Below, piece after piece: positions 23,623-30,402 of a DNA stretch of 30,867 nt. Positions within the stretch are counted from its first letter, which is position 1; every line of letters begins with the position of its first letter. Origin of the DNA: Dehalococcoidia bacterium (GTDB lineage Bacteria; Chloroflexota; Dehalococcoidia; SZUA-161); contig JAUXAX010000022.1 in the NCBI GenBank assembly GCA_030619685.1, forward strand, positions 1-30,867, written 5' to 3'. Under the pieces are notes generated by a model that had not been told where the DNA came from, ran no database searches, and worked only from the letters and a program-made list of their open reading frames with translations. A program made the position numbers and the translations under genes.

Positions 23623-24993
23623 ATGGAAAAACTATCGCAGAAGAAGCACTTGACCATCATCCGACTGTACCTTGGCGGCCTATCCTACCAGGAGATCAGC
23701 GCCAAGGCTGGGGTCGCCAAGGGCACGGTGGCCAACGTCGTCGCTGCCCTAAAGGCGGGACAGTTCCCCGAGGCACAGGGGCCAAGCGAGCAGCTGGAGA
23801 TGCTGCGGGAGCTAGCAACCGACCTGCATCACCTCAAGCTAGCGCCGGCACAGGCCGTGGCAGGGCTGGCGTTTCTCTCCCGCCTCCAAGAGCTGGCTCT
23901 GGAGCCTGCCGAACTCCAGGCCTGGGCTGAGATGTGCAAGCAGCTGGCCCCAGATGAGATGGGTGCCCAAAACTTCGTCAAGGCGGCGCTCTACCTCGAA
24001 GATCTGCGCAAGACCACCGGCCTCAACGTTGAGGCTCTCGAGAAAAAAGCGCAGAGCCTGCGCCAGGAAGTAGAGCACTTGGAGCCAGTCGCTCAGGAGC
24101 TTAATGCATGCCAACAACAGCTTGAGGAGCTCGAGAAGAAACGCCAGGAGCTATCTGAGGAGATCGCGCACCTTGACAAGCGACTCGGGCCCCTGAGCAA
24201 AGATGTCAGCCAGAAGGAGAAGCGCGAGGCGGAGCTATCCTACCGCGTCCAGCAACTGGAGCAAAGGGCTCAGGCCGCCGACGAACGATTGGCCGCGGCA
24301 GGCAAAGCGCTCAAACTCCTCGCAGAGCTCGGGCTCTCCCCTGACGACTTCCCAGGATTTGCCCAAAGAGTGGCCATGGTAGCCCAGCGCCATGGCATCG
24401 AACCCCCGGCCTTGCGAGATCGGCTCCTGCACGAACTGGAACAGCTGGAGGCTGGCGTGGGTCTGGAGTCACTCGTGGAGAAAAGACAGCAGGAGCTCGC
24501 GAGCATCGAGCAGGCCATCGCAGGAGTTGATAAAGAGCGTGCCGCGCTTGGGTCTGCAATCCAGGGGCTGGCTCAACAGAGAGCAAGCCTCAAAGCAGCC
24601 ATCTCAGAGGAACAGGGTCATCTTCGCAAAGAGATGCGGGCGGTAGCCAGCATCGCCCAGAAGGCTCAAGCCAAGCTCCGCCAGGACTTGCATCATAGCG
24701 TGCAAGAGACCGTGCTCGAAGTCGAGAAGCTGAGGAACGAGGCCCTTGAGCTGGGACAGGAGCTGGGGCACTGCAAAGCCATTGTGGAAGCCAACGAATG
24801 GATCAGTACCTTGGCCGCACTGATCAAAGGCGATGGCGACATCGGCACAGGTCAGGTTAGAGCAGCCAGTCTCAGCGTGCTGCGAGCCATCGACAGATGG
24901 CTAAGACAGGACCAGAGCAGGAGCTCGCAGCACTACACGCTCAAAACATGCATTGGTTCCGCAATCAGGGAGCTGGAGCAATGGAAGGCATGA
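23623..24993 (+). CDS. HTH plus long coiled-coil DNA-binding protein (KfrA-like architecture)
   Basis: A 456-residue protein. The N-terminal HTH at about 8-45 (LTIIRLYLGGLSYQEISAKA, VAKGTVANVVAAL) resembles the sigma-70 region 4/Hin-type fold. From about 140 to 400 it is a nearly continuous Leu/Glu/Gln/Arg-rich coiled coil with a break near 225-255 (LGLSPDDFPGFAQRV). ATG 23623 follows GGGAGGT and is preferred over the in-frame upstream GTG 23449, which would add residues covering the iterons. KfrA of IncP plasmids has the same plan (DNA-binding head, long coiled coil, autorepression at iterated repeats, role in partition). I infer similarity of architecture, not homology. Confidence 0.75.
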   Translation: MEKLSQKKHLTIIRLYLGGLSYQEISAKAGVAKGTVANVVAALKAGQFPEAQGPSEQLEMLRELATDLHHLKLAPAQAVAGLAFLSRLQELALEPAELQAWAEMCKQLAPDEMGAQNFVKAALYLEDLRKTTGLNVEALEKKAQSLRQEVEHLEPVAQELNACQQQLEELEKKRQELSEEIAHLDKRLGPLSKDVSQKEKREAELSYRVQQLEQRAQAADERLAAAGKALKLLAELGLSPDDFPGFAQRVAMVAQRHGIEPPALRDRLLHELEQLEAGVGLESLVEKRQQELASIEQAIAGVDKERAALGSAIQGLAQQRASLKAAISEEQGHLRKEMRAVASIAQKAQAKLRQDLHHSVQETVLEVEKLRNEALELGQELGHCKAIVEANEWISTLAALIKGDGDIGTGQVRAASLSVLRAIDRWLRQDQSRSSQHYTLKTCIGSAIRELEQWKA

Positions 24994-25637
24994 GTGGCTG
25001 TCGTAAGCAATTGGAGGAGCTGCGCTGCCGGGCGAGGGCCCAGATGGATGCTGCGAAGGTTCTGCAGGAGAGCCTTGCCGAAGAGGCGGACTATCTGCGG
25101 CGACGCGACCAGGCGCAGTGCCTGGACGATCTCCGAGCCAGGGTAAAAAGAGAAGTTGAAATGGCTCAACTTGGGGAGACAACAGCATCGTTAGCCTTCA
25201 CAGAGGAAACGTTTACGAGCGGCTTGTTCAAGTTTGCGTTCGGTAGCTTGGCCGGAGCTCTGCTTCGTCCGCAGGAGCATCCCCTTTCCTATGGTGCAAG
25301 ACTAGCTAAATGTGAATTTGCTCGGTCTAAACCATTTGGCACTGTAATGGTGGTCATCGGTACCAAGGGCATACCCAACGATGTCCAAGTTATTTCACTT
25401 TCACAATTAGTGCGGGACCAGAGCAGGTCGGAAGATGAGATCACGGCGATTCTCGAAAGCCGTGGATACAAGTTGATGGCACCAGGAATCTTCTTCAGCT
25501 ACCTGAGTGAGTTGAAAGATAATGTGTCCATGGGCATGCAAAGCTTACCTGTATCTTCCTCTGCCTTGACTCTTAAGCCAGCTCAACAGAAGCAAGTCAC
25601 TGCCACCGATACTCATGCTCCAAAACGGATATCCTAG
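24981..25637 (+). CDS. Hypothetical protein coupled to the coiled-coil gene
   Basis: A 218-residue protein whose start overlaps the end of the coiled-coil gene (ATG 24981 after GGAG, or ATG 24990 as an ATGA overlap), so both are translated together. The N-terminal 70 residues are helical and charged (QLEELRCRARAQMDAAKVLQ). The rest has FAFGSLAGALLRPQEH, then the strand-rich TVMVVIGTKGIPNDVQVISL and ILESRGYKLMAPGIFF. No known domain was recognised. Coupling suggests it works with the HTH/coiled-coil protein, for example in partition or element maintenance. Confidence 0.62.
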   Translation: MEGMSGCRKQLEELRCRARAQMDAAKVLQESLAEEADYLRRRDQAQCLDDLRARVKREVEMAQLGETTASLAFTEETFTSGLFKFAFGSLAGALLRPQEHPLSYGARLAKCEFARSKPFGTVMVVIGTKGIPNDVQVISLSQLVRDQSRSEDEITAILESRGYKLMAPGIFFSYLSELKDNVSMGMQSLPVSSSALTLKPAQQKQVTATDTHAPKRIS

Positions 25638-25927
25638 CAGTAGCCTCAATAAGACCCAAAAAAGGGGCGGTCGGAAAGGACTTGCATAGTGAGCAGGTGC
25701 GTGGCCGGATGTTATTCCACGCCGACTGGATTGCACAAAATGGACAAAGGTACAACAGCGACGAGTCAGCCCGCTGCGGTGAGTAGTACCAGACTTCACG
25801 AGTCCCGGCGACGGGTGGGGAGGAGGTCGAAGACGGGCTCTAGCTATGGGGGCAGTCATTTTTTTGATCAGGTGAACCCAACGACTGTGTCGGATATCGT
25901 CACCTCGGCCCTGTATACTATTCTACT
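25638..25927. other. Non-coding gap between element genes and the MarR gene
   Basis: Open frames here lack ribosome-binding sites and run into the MarR gene in antisense. No gene or recognisable RNA is supported. Confidence 0.4.
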
Positions 25928-26434
25928 CTACCATTTTAGAGTAAAGGCCTTTCCTGGGCGTCCACCCGCCGGCCTTGGCTCTAGGTGTAGCGTTTCGAGT
26001 GCCTTATCTCGCAACGCTCGGAGCGAGTCCTGAAGCTTTTCCTGCTGTTCCGCTGACAAGTTGGACGCCAGCTCGGCAATGAGTGCCTTATGTACGGACA
26101 ACGCTGGACCGATGGCTTCTTCGCCCTTAGGAGTTATCTTAACTTCTGTGAACGGCTTTCCCTTGCGCCTCAGTATCCTCTTTATGAGCCCCTCTCTTTC
26201 CATTCGATTGAGCAATCCAGATATGGTTTGAGGTTCTCGGAACAACAGTCGGCTTATCTCAGCAGGAGTTAGCTGTCCTGGATAATCCCTGCATGCCCAG
26301 AGAACAGCAAGCTTCTCAGGTGCCAAGCCTACCTTAGCGAGTCTGTACTCCATGGCTTTATTGACCGCAATCCACGCTTGGCGAAGTAACGTATGGGTTG
26401 CAAAAGCTGAGTCGGAAAACCGAAAATCATACAT
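25928..26434 (-). CDS. MarR-family transcriptional regulator 1
   Basis: A 168-residue winged-helix protein. Features: the N-terminal dimer helix (MYDFRFSDSAFATHTLLRQA), the recognition region LTPAEISRLLFREPQTISGL, then NRMEREGLIKRI and the wing LRRKGKPFTEVKITPKGEEA. ATG 26434 is chosen because an AGGAG site lies seven to eight bases upstream. It is paralogous to the MarR gene at 29541 (YPGQ.T.AEISRL, RRKG.PFTE.K.T.KGE). Its promoter carries the same element as the GHKL ATPase gene. MarR proteins are ligand-responsive dimeric repressors that bind palindromes. Confidence 0.9.
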   Translation of the reverse strand: MYDFRFSDSAFATHTLLRQAWIAVNKAMEYRLAKVGLAPEKLAVLWACRDYPGQLTPAEISRLLFREPQTISGLLNRMEREGLIKRILRRKGKPFTEVKITPKGEEAIGPALSVHKALIAELASNLSAEQQEKLQDSLRALRDKALETLHLEPRPAGGRPGKAFTLKW

Positions 26435-26491
26435 TGAATTACTCCTCTCAAAAGTGTTGTTCTCATACGCCTTGATATGTACTTCTTGTCG

Positions 26492-26520
26492 TAGTATATG
26501 TATCGCCGCGGAATATCGCA
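26492..26520 (-). promoter_or_regulatory. MarR gene promoter, same element as at 16607
   Basis: Minus strand: TTGCGA (26520-26515), 17-base spacer, TATACT (26497-26492), about 58 bases before the ATG. GCGATA half-sites are in the -35 and in the spacer. Aligned with the reverse strand of 16607-16642, both share TTGCGATATTC, GCGATA and TATACTA in the same order. Confidence 0.72.
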
Positions 26521-26798
26521 AGCATCTTGGCGCTTACAGCTTCCTCAGTAGCTATTCCCCGCCCCCGTCCGCCCCAGGGCGTATTCTGGGTAAGAAATCG
26601 ATGGGCATAAGACATGGTAGTACGTTCATAACTGCCTGTTATGTAGCTTCGTGCCGCTGAGAATTATCCCCCCTGTCCCGATTTTTCGCGGCAGTTCGCC
26701 TTTTTTCTGTGGGCGTAGATTCGCTTTTTCGGTAAATAATCCGAAAAAACGAGGGTGAAAAATGTGTAGGGGAGGACGCTAACGCTTGTATCCAGTAA
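26521..26798. other. Non-coding gap with an 8-bp hairpin
   Basis: No gene is supported. TTTTTCGG (26725-26732) and CCGAAAAA (26741-26748) form a perfect stem with an 8-base loop, downstream of the minus-strand HTH gene. It could act as a weak terminator or operator. Confidence 0.45.
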
Positions 26799-27047
26799 TC
26801 AAGACGCCCGCTTCGCTCGCAACCGTTCGGCCCCTTCAACGACGAAGGCAGCGAGGTCCTCGGCCCTGAACCTTCGCTGATGCCCTGGGCCGATGCGGTA
26901 TACCTTTATTATTCCCAACTCACCCCAACGTCTCAGCGTATTCGCATGTACATTAAGAAGTTGGCTTGCTTCTCTTATCGTGAGCAAGGTCGCCGTCGCC
27001 TCGACCTTCTTCGTTCCGATTTTCGCCTTTTCTCTCTTCCACTCCAT
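26799..27047 (-). CDS. Excisionase/MerR-type helix-turn-helix protein
   Basis: An 82-residue protein with the winged HTH of the excisionase/BldC/MerR class: LLTIREASQLLNVHANTLRR, WGELGIIKVYRI, then the wing GPGHQRRFRAEDLAAFV. The start is ATG 27047 because GGGGAGGT lies six bases upstream; the earlier ATG 27053 touches that site. In mobile elements such proteins steer recombination direction or control transcription. With two recombinases in the window, a recombination-directionality role is plausible but not shown. Confidence 0.82.
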   Translation of the reverse strand: MEWKREKAKIGTKKVEATATLLTIREASQLLNVHANTLRRWGELGIIKVYRIGPGHQRRFRAEDLAAFVVEGAERLRAKRAS

Positions 27048-27438
27048 ACCCATACCTCCCCTGGCGACGCTTGGCTATCATAGAAATTAACCCTCGCCTT
27101 CCTTTCATCATCGGTCTACACTAAACCCTTGAGATTAACACTGTAGCCCAATTATGTCAACGTTTTAACACCACTTTACTTAGCTACATTTCACTATTCC
27201 TCCAAAGCCGTCCAAATCTTGCCAACATAGTGCGACCATGCGACGCTGTGGGTGCGGGAGTGCAAATTCAAGACACGGGGGTAGAAGTGCGGCCATGCAG
27301 AAAAGTTCGGATCAAACATAATGTCATTATGAAAGATGAGAGTTCAAGCAGAGTATATCAGCTTGGGGTAAATGATTCTAATGAAGATCGGAATCACACC
27401 TGAGCTTTAGCTTTGGTCAGAGGTTCGCACGTCCCAAA
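27048..27438. other. Non-coding AT-rich gap with a palindrome
   Basis: No gene is supported. The odd palindrome CATAATG-T-CATTATG (27317-27331) is perfect over 7 bp arms and could be an operator for one of the nearby HTH proteins. Confidence 0.45.
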
Positions 27439-27828
27439 TCACAGTGAAAACGAAATAAATATAGAAATCCCCAGAGGAAACCCAACACCAACACTATACC
27501 CGCTAACCTTAAACGTGCTTGAATGTAGTCCTTGCGCAACTTTATCCACCGTCCTCTGCACGTGCGCAATCCAGTCCTTAAGTCTCTTTTCAATGTCAGG
27601 CACCCCTGGTAGTCCTGGGAGCCTAAATGCAAGCGCTCTATTAAACAAGATAACAGCCGACATCAAACTCAAATAAGCATCCCAAGGGTCAACTTCTGCT
27701 CGGTCACTAACCCAGCTTAGCTCCTCTTCAAAACCCTCCACCACACTAACAATATCATAATCACCCAATCTCTCTTTCACGGCAGTATCTACCCATCTTT
27801 TATGTCTCTCATGACCTCCCTGATACAT
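27439..27828 (-). CDS. Hypothetical protein with C-terminal hydrophobic segment
   Basis: A 129-residue protein from ATG 27828, preceded by GGAGGTGG. The N-terminal 100 residues are helical and charged (WVDTAVKERLGDYDIVSVVE, then ELSWVSDRAEVDPWDAYLSL). The end in frame is hydrophobic (SVGVGFPLGISIFISFSL). The neighbouring frame on the same strand encodes LRLAGIVLVLGFLWGFLYLF after RKDYIQAR, which looks more like a natural transmembrane helix. A frameshift near 27540 may therefore have changed the C-terminus. No family was recognised. Confidence 0.55.
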   Translation of the reverse strand: MYQGGHERHKRWVDTAVKERLGDYDIVSVVEGFEEELSWVSDRAEVDPWDAYLSLMSAVILFNRALAFRLPGLPGVPDIEKRLKDWIAHVQRTVDKVAQGLHSSTFKVSGYSVGVGFPLGISIFISFSL

Positions 27829-27993
27829 TTTCCACCTCCTCCACTCACGGCGCACTTATCTCCTCAAGCACGCCTTGAGATCATTTTAGTCTGTATGACC
27901 CAAGCAGGCAATCGACAGTTGAGGTTGACCTTGGCCAAGCCTGCCCTCATTTTCGGTTTCTGTCATCAAAGCCATCACCCCCATGTCCTCAAT

Positions 27994-28021
27994 TTGACAC
28001 ATCAGGGGCGTAGGCTATAAT
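27994..28021 (+). promoter_or_regulatory. Near-consensus promoter without a downstream gene
   Basis: TTGACA (27994-27999), spacer 16, TATAAT (28016-28021) on the plus strand. No plus-strand gene follows. A transcript would run antisense to the LuxR-type HTH gene and the small gene at 28455-28636. Confidence 0.65.
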
Positions 28022-28104
28022 TGTGTCCCTCCCTTACTATTCCAGAGATGACAAAAACTGGACGGAAGATCAGGAGTCATAGCGCAGGCCCTTTGGTCGC
28101 CTGC

Positions 28105-28446
28105 TCACTCTCTGCTTAGCAACCAGTTTGACATCAGTTCCTTCACTCTGTCCATTATCTCCTCTATGAGCATCGCTTTGTTTTCCTCTTCCTGGCATAA
28201 TTTGTCGCAAAAGGCGATATAAACGGCATGGGTCGTGTTCTTCCCCCCCAGCTTCAAGCGGATCTTACACAGTTGATTCCTCACCGTCTTCTGACCTATC
28301 CCGAGCACTTGACCGATCTCTGGATAGGTCATTCCCCTAGCAACCAGAGTTAGCAGTCTCAATTGACGTCCGGTGAGCTATGTCATAAGACTATTCGTCG
28401 CCAGTGAGTGTTTCATGTCATTCAGGGTTATATCTTTGGTCTTCAT
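28105..28446 (-). pseudogene. LuxR/GerE-type HTH protein interrupted by an in-frame amber codon
   Basis: From ATG 28446 the minus-strand frame reads MKTKDITLNDMKHS and further to MT, then TAG (28380-28378). It continues in the same frame as LTGRQLRLLTLVARGMTYPE, IGQVLGIGQKTVRNQL and CKIRLKLGGKN, a complete GerE-type HTH with the usual LT.RQ opening. Without the TAG it would be a 113-residue regulator. A TTG at 28362 could start a truncated version lacking the first helix residues. The call is a recent nonsense mutation; readthrough is an alternative. The gene starts eight bases after the upstream small frame. Confidence 0.72.
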
Positions 28447-28454
28447 CCTATGTC

Positions 28455-28636
28455 CTAGGCGAACTCGTCGAATCTTTTCTTTAAGAGGTTTTTAACGTGA
28501 AAATAAGCGTCCACTACTTGTTGAATTTCCCGGTCCATGTGTTTTGTGTCCTGTACGCCCTCGAGGATTATGTGCGCCACGGGCATTGTCAACACGGCGG
28601 CAATCAGATGTCTTGTCTTGTCTTGTCGTCTATCAT
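28455..28636 (-). pseudogene. Small gene, out of frame at a 3x TCTTG repeat (possible phase variation)
   Basis: ATG 28636 lies behind a GGGGGAGGGGG site on the minus strand but stops after 10 codons (MIDDKTRQDI). A second frame downstream encodes HLIAAVLTMPVAHIILEGVQ, then DTKHMDREIQQVVDAYFHVK and NLLKKRFDEFA to TAG 28455. Removing exactly one 5-base GACAA unit of the repeat joins them into a clean 58-residue protein beginning MIDDKTRHLIAAV. An internal ATG 28586 has no ribosome-binding site. The protein is helical and amphipathic, with no known family. It sits directly before the LuxR-type gene, so the two probably form one operon. Confidence 0.6.
28611..28625 (+). repeat. Pentanucleotide repeat (TCTTG)3
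   Basis: Three perfect units lie inside the 5' part of the minus-strand small gene (GACAA on its coding strand). Loss of one unit, or gain of two, restores the reading frame. Confidence 0.8.
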
Positions 28637-28705
28637 TCCCCCTCCCCCTTTCAACTTAATAACAGTCTGGGTCAATCAGGCCCCACGAAGGCGCGGGAAT
28701 CAATT

Positions 28706-28792
28706 CGCCCAAGGTGACCCTTGTTGCCTATTGTTCTTGACTTCCTCCTTTCTGAATCGGCGAGCGAATCACCACGTTGGTCACCTTGGGCG
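28706..28792. repeat. Perfect 14-bp inverted repeat flanking 59 bases
   Basis: CGCCCAAGGTGACC (28706-28719) and GGTCACCTTGGGCG (28779-28792) are exact reverse complements. The right arm contains the stop codon of the gene at 28781-29017. Between them lies an orphan AAAGGAGG (minus strand, near 28744-28751) with no start codon after it. It could be a long hairpin for transcription control or the ends of a very small inserted element. Confidence 0.75.
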
Positions 28793-29017
28793 CTCCCCGA
28801 CCCCCTCCTTCTCCTTTTTCCCTATTTGGTTCATCATCCTGATAACCCGGCCGCATTGCTTTGCAAACCTCCGATACGACTCATAATGGAATCTTAGGTC
28901 ATCGCCCTTGCTTGGTCGAATATTGAGTCGATCTAAGGCACGCTGATAGTCTTGCCAATAGGGTTGAATCCTTCTGAGGTATTCCTCGAAGGTAATTAAT
29001 CGATGCCTTGGCTTCAT
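28781..29017 (-). CDS. Small basic hypothetical protein
   Basis: A 78-residue, highly charged protein (LITFEEYLRRIQPYWQDYQR, then FHYESYRRFAKQCGRVIRM), with basic residues outnumbering acidic. A G-rich site (GCGGGG) precedes ATG 29017. It has no membrane segment and no family that I recognise. Its stop lies in the right arm of a 14-bp inverted repeat. It is downstream of MarR regulator 2 on the same strand (29 bases apart), so they may be co-transcribed. Confidence 0.5.
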   Translation of the reverse strand: MKPRHRLITFEEYLRRIQPYWQDYQRALDRLNIRPSKGDDLRFHYESYRRFAKQCGRVIRMMNQIGKKEKEGVGERPR

Positions 29018-29046
29018 TTTCCCCGCACCCCCGCCTACAGGTTCTA

Positions 29047-29541
29047 TTACTGCCAGCCACGTACTGGTTCTACTTCGATGTGGATGTCTTCAGCTAGGCC
29101 ATCACGCAGTATCCTCAAAAGGTTATTGAGGTGCGTCAGCTGGAGTGCTGTCAGCCAGTCCGGCGCTCCCTTAAATGCCTCCTTGAGGACCGGCACCCCA
29201 AGCTGATACGCCGCCTCGCCCTTCGATGTCAGCTTGATCTCCGTGAAGGGGTGTCCTTTCCTCCTCGGAACGCGCCGAACCAGCCCATCGGTTTCCATCC
29301 TATTGATCGAGCCGGTCAAAGTCTGGTTTGTGATTGACATCAGGCGACTGATCTCCGCTAGCGTCTTTTGTCCCGGATAGTCTCGGCAAATCCAGAGGAC
29401 GATCAGCTGCTCTGGCTTTATCCTCTGTTTGCGCAGGCTACGTTCCAAGGTGCGACTCATGAGCTTGTTAACCTGCCGAACCAGGAACCATGCCGTTCTG
29501 TTAGCGTCCTCAAACCGGACATCGTACATTGTCTCGAGCAT
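29047..29541 (-). CDS. MarR-family transcriptional regulator 2
   Basis: A 164-residue winged-helix protein paralogous to the regulator at 26434. It contains WICRDYPGQKTLAEISRLMS, NQTLTGSINRMETDGLVRRV and the wing PRRKGHPFTEIKLTSKGEAA. ATG 29541 is preferred, since AAGGAAG lies eight bases upstream; GTG 29550 and ATG 29529 are other options, and the paralogue starts at the equivalent of 29529 (MYD.RF). A 34-bp palindrome lies 180 bases upstream and could be an operator. The ligand and targets are unknown. Confidence 0.9.
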   Translation of the reverse strand: MLETMYDVRFEDANRTAWFLVRQVNKLMSRTLERSLRKQRIKPEQLIVLWICRDYPGQKTLAEISRLMSITNQTLTGSINRMETDGLVRRVPRRKGHPFTEIKLTSKGEAAYQLGVPVLKEAFKGAPDWLTALQLTHLNNLLRILRDGLAEDIHIEVEPVRGWQ

Positions 29542-29620
29542 TTGTTTCACTTCCTTTCTTTCCCTGCGTGTTTCAGTTGGGTCACTGCCTCTTTGGTCTT
29601 CATCTCATCACGGAAGGACG

Positions 29621-29687
29621 CTCAGGAGCACGACCAGCGACCCTGCACTGCCGAGCTGACAGCCAAGGCACTGATCGTGCTCCTCAG
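29621..29687. repeat. Imperfect 17-bp inverted repeat
   Basis: Arms at 29621-29637 and 29671-29687 match at 15 of 17 positions, including the perfect core AGGAGCACGA/TCGTGCTCCT. It lies between MarR regulator 2 and the 34-bp palindrome, in the presumed leader of the MarR gene. Confidence 0.65.
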
Positions 29688-29722
29688 TGGATGTAGTGAG
29701 TCGGTCATGCGTCATTCAGGAT

Positions 29723-29756
29723 TATATTCGAAGTACGAACACGTACTTCGAATATA
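29723..29756. promoter_or_regulatory. Perfect palindrome, 15-bp arms with 4-base loop
   Basis: Arm TATATTCGAAGTACG (29723-29737), loop AACA, then the exact reverse complement (29742-29756), followed by five T. It lies between the divergent MarR regulator 2 and excisionase-type genes. It is either a shared operator or an intrinsic terminator for plus-strand transcription; no plus-strand gene ends here, which favours the operator. Confidence 0.75.
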
Positions 29757-29806
29757 TTTTTCGGGCCGAATTATACACCGCTCACAAAGAATAAGTCAAT
29801 AACTAC

Positions 29807-29835
29807 GTGACAGTGTCCAATTTTTCCCGTACAGT
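29807..29835 (+). promoter_or_regulatory. Possible promoter of the excisionase-type gene
   Basis: GTGACA (29807-29812), spacer 17, TACAGT (29830-29835), about 74 bases before ATG 29909. The match is moderate. Confidence 0.4.
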
Positions 29836-29908
29836 ATTGGAGTTAGTCAGACGAAGGGGGTGGTTCTACTTTCTAGGGGAGCAGGCAGTAGAATGAGAGG
29901 AGATCTAA

Positions 29909-30109
29909 ATGTCAACTGCCATTGAACCCACCGCGGTCTACACTGTGAAGGAAGCGTGCGAGCTATTGAACATTCCCATGAGTACCTTCAGGATTCTCCT
30001 GGGGCGGGGCGAGATCAAAGGGAAGAAGGTTGGCCGGCAGTGGCGGTTCCTGGGCAGTACCCTTTTGGATTACCTCAAAGAGCCGCAGGGTTCGGCAGCA
30101 GAGGGGTGA
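29909..30109 (+). CDS. Excisionase-type helix-turn-helix protein
   Basis: A 66-residue protein with the DNA-binding excisionase fold: VYTVKEACELLNIPMSTFRI (helix-turn-helix), LLGRGEIKGKKVGRQWRF (wing), LLDYLKEP (C-terminal helix). A strong GAGAGGAG site precedes ATG 29909. It is a second member of the type found at 26799, although the two are not close in sequence. It is followed by two overlapping small genes, probably one operon. Confidence 0.85.
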   Translation: MSTAIEPTAVYTVKEACELLNIPMSTFRILLGRGEIKGKKVGRQWRFLGSTLLDYLKEPQGSAAEG

Positions 30110-30126
30110 TCCCCCTGAGGGTTAAA

Positions 30127-30402
30127 ATGAGAGGACGATGGTCACTTAATTGCCTGAGGCTCGCCTCTGCATTAGCAACTTTCCCTGTCTCCGTTTTTCT
30201 TATACTAATGATCGTAAGAGGATGGGGGCGCCCACTAAAGGTCACGTTGATGGTATTAACCTCCCCCCTCCTCCTTTCCCTGGTGATGGTGGAGGTTGCC
30301 CTATTCGGCATCCCCTTCCTTGTTTGGTTGCTAGGTTATCAACGGCACCTGGTCTGGGAGAAGCAAAATGGCGGACCCGATCTACGCGCTTGTAGCAGAT
30401 AA
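30127..30402 (+). CDS. Small two-helix membrane protein
   Basis: A 91-residue protein with two hydrophobic segments (LATFPVSVFLILMIVRGW and LMVLTSPLLLSLVMVEVALF, continuing GIPFLVWLLG). A basic N-terminus is followed by a polar C-terminal tail. ATG 30127 lies 17 bases after the previous stop with a GAGGG site. It overlaps the next gene by 35 bases. No family was recognised. A frame further upstream is a shadow of the HTH gene and was not used. Confidence 0.5.
   Translation: MRGRWSLNCLRLASALATFPVSVFLILMIVRGWGRPLKVTLMVLTSPLLLSLVMVEVALFGIPFLVWLLGYQRHLVWEKQNGGPDLRACSR

Noticed and set aside
25689..26033. Plus-strand gene overlapping the end of MarR regulator 1
   Set aside because: It has no ribosome-binding site, low-complexity Ser/Arg-rich content, and lies antisense to a well-supported gene.
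28497..28886. Plus-strand open frame of 129 codons
   Set aside because: It has no ribosome-binding site and is antisense to the better-supported small minus-strand genes; its Pro-rich and Phe-rich runs come from the G-rich opposite strand.
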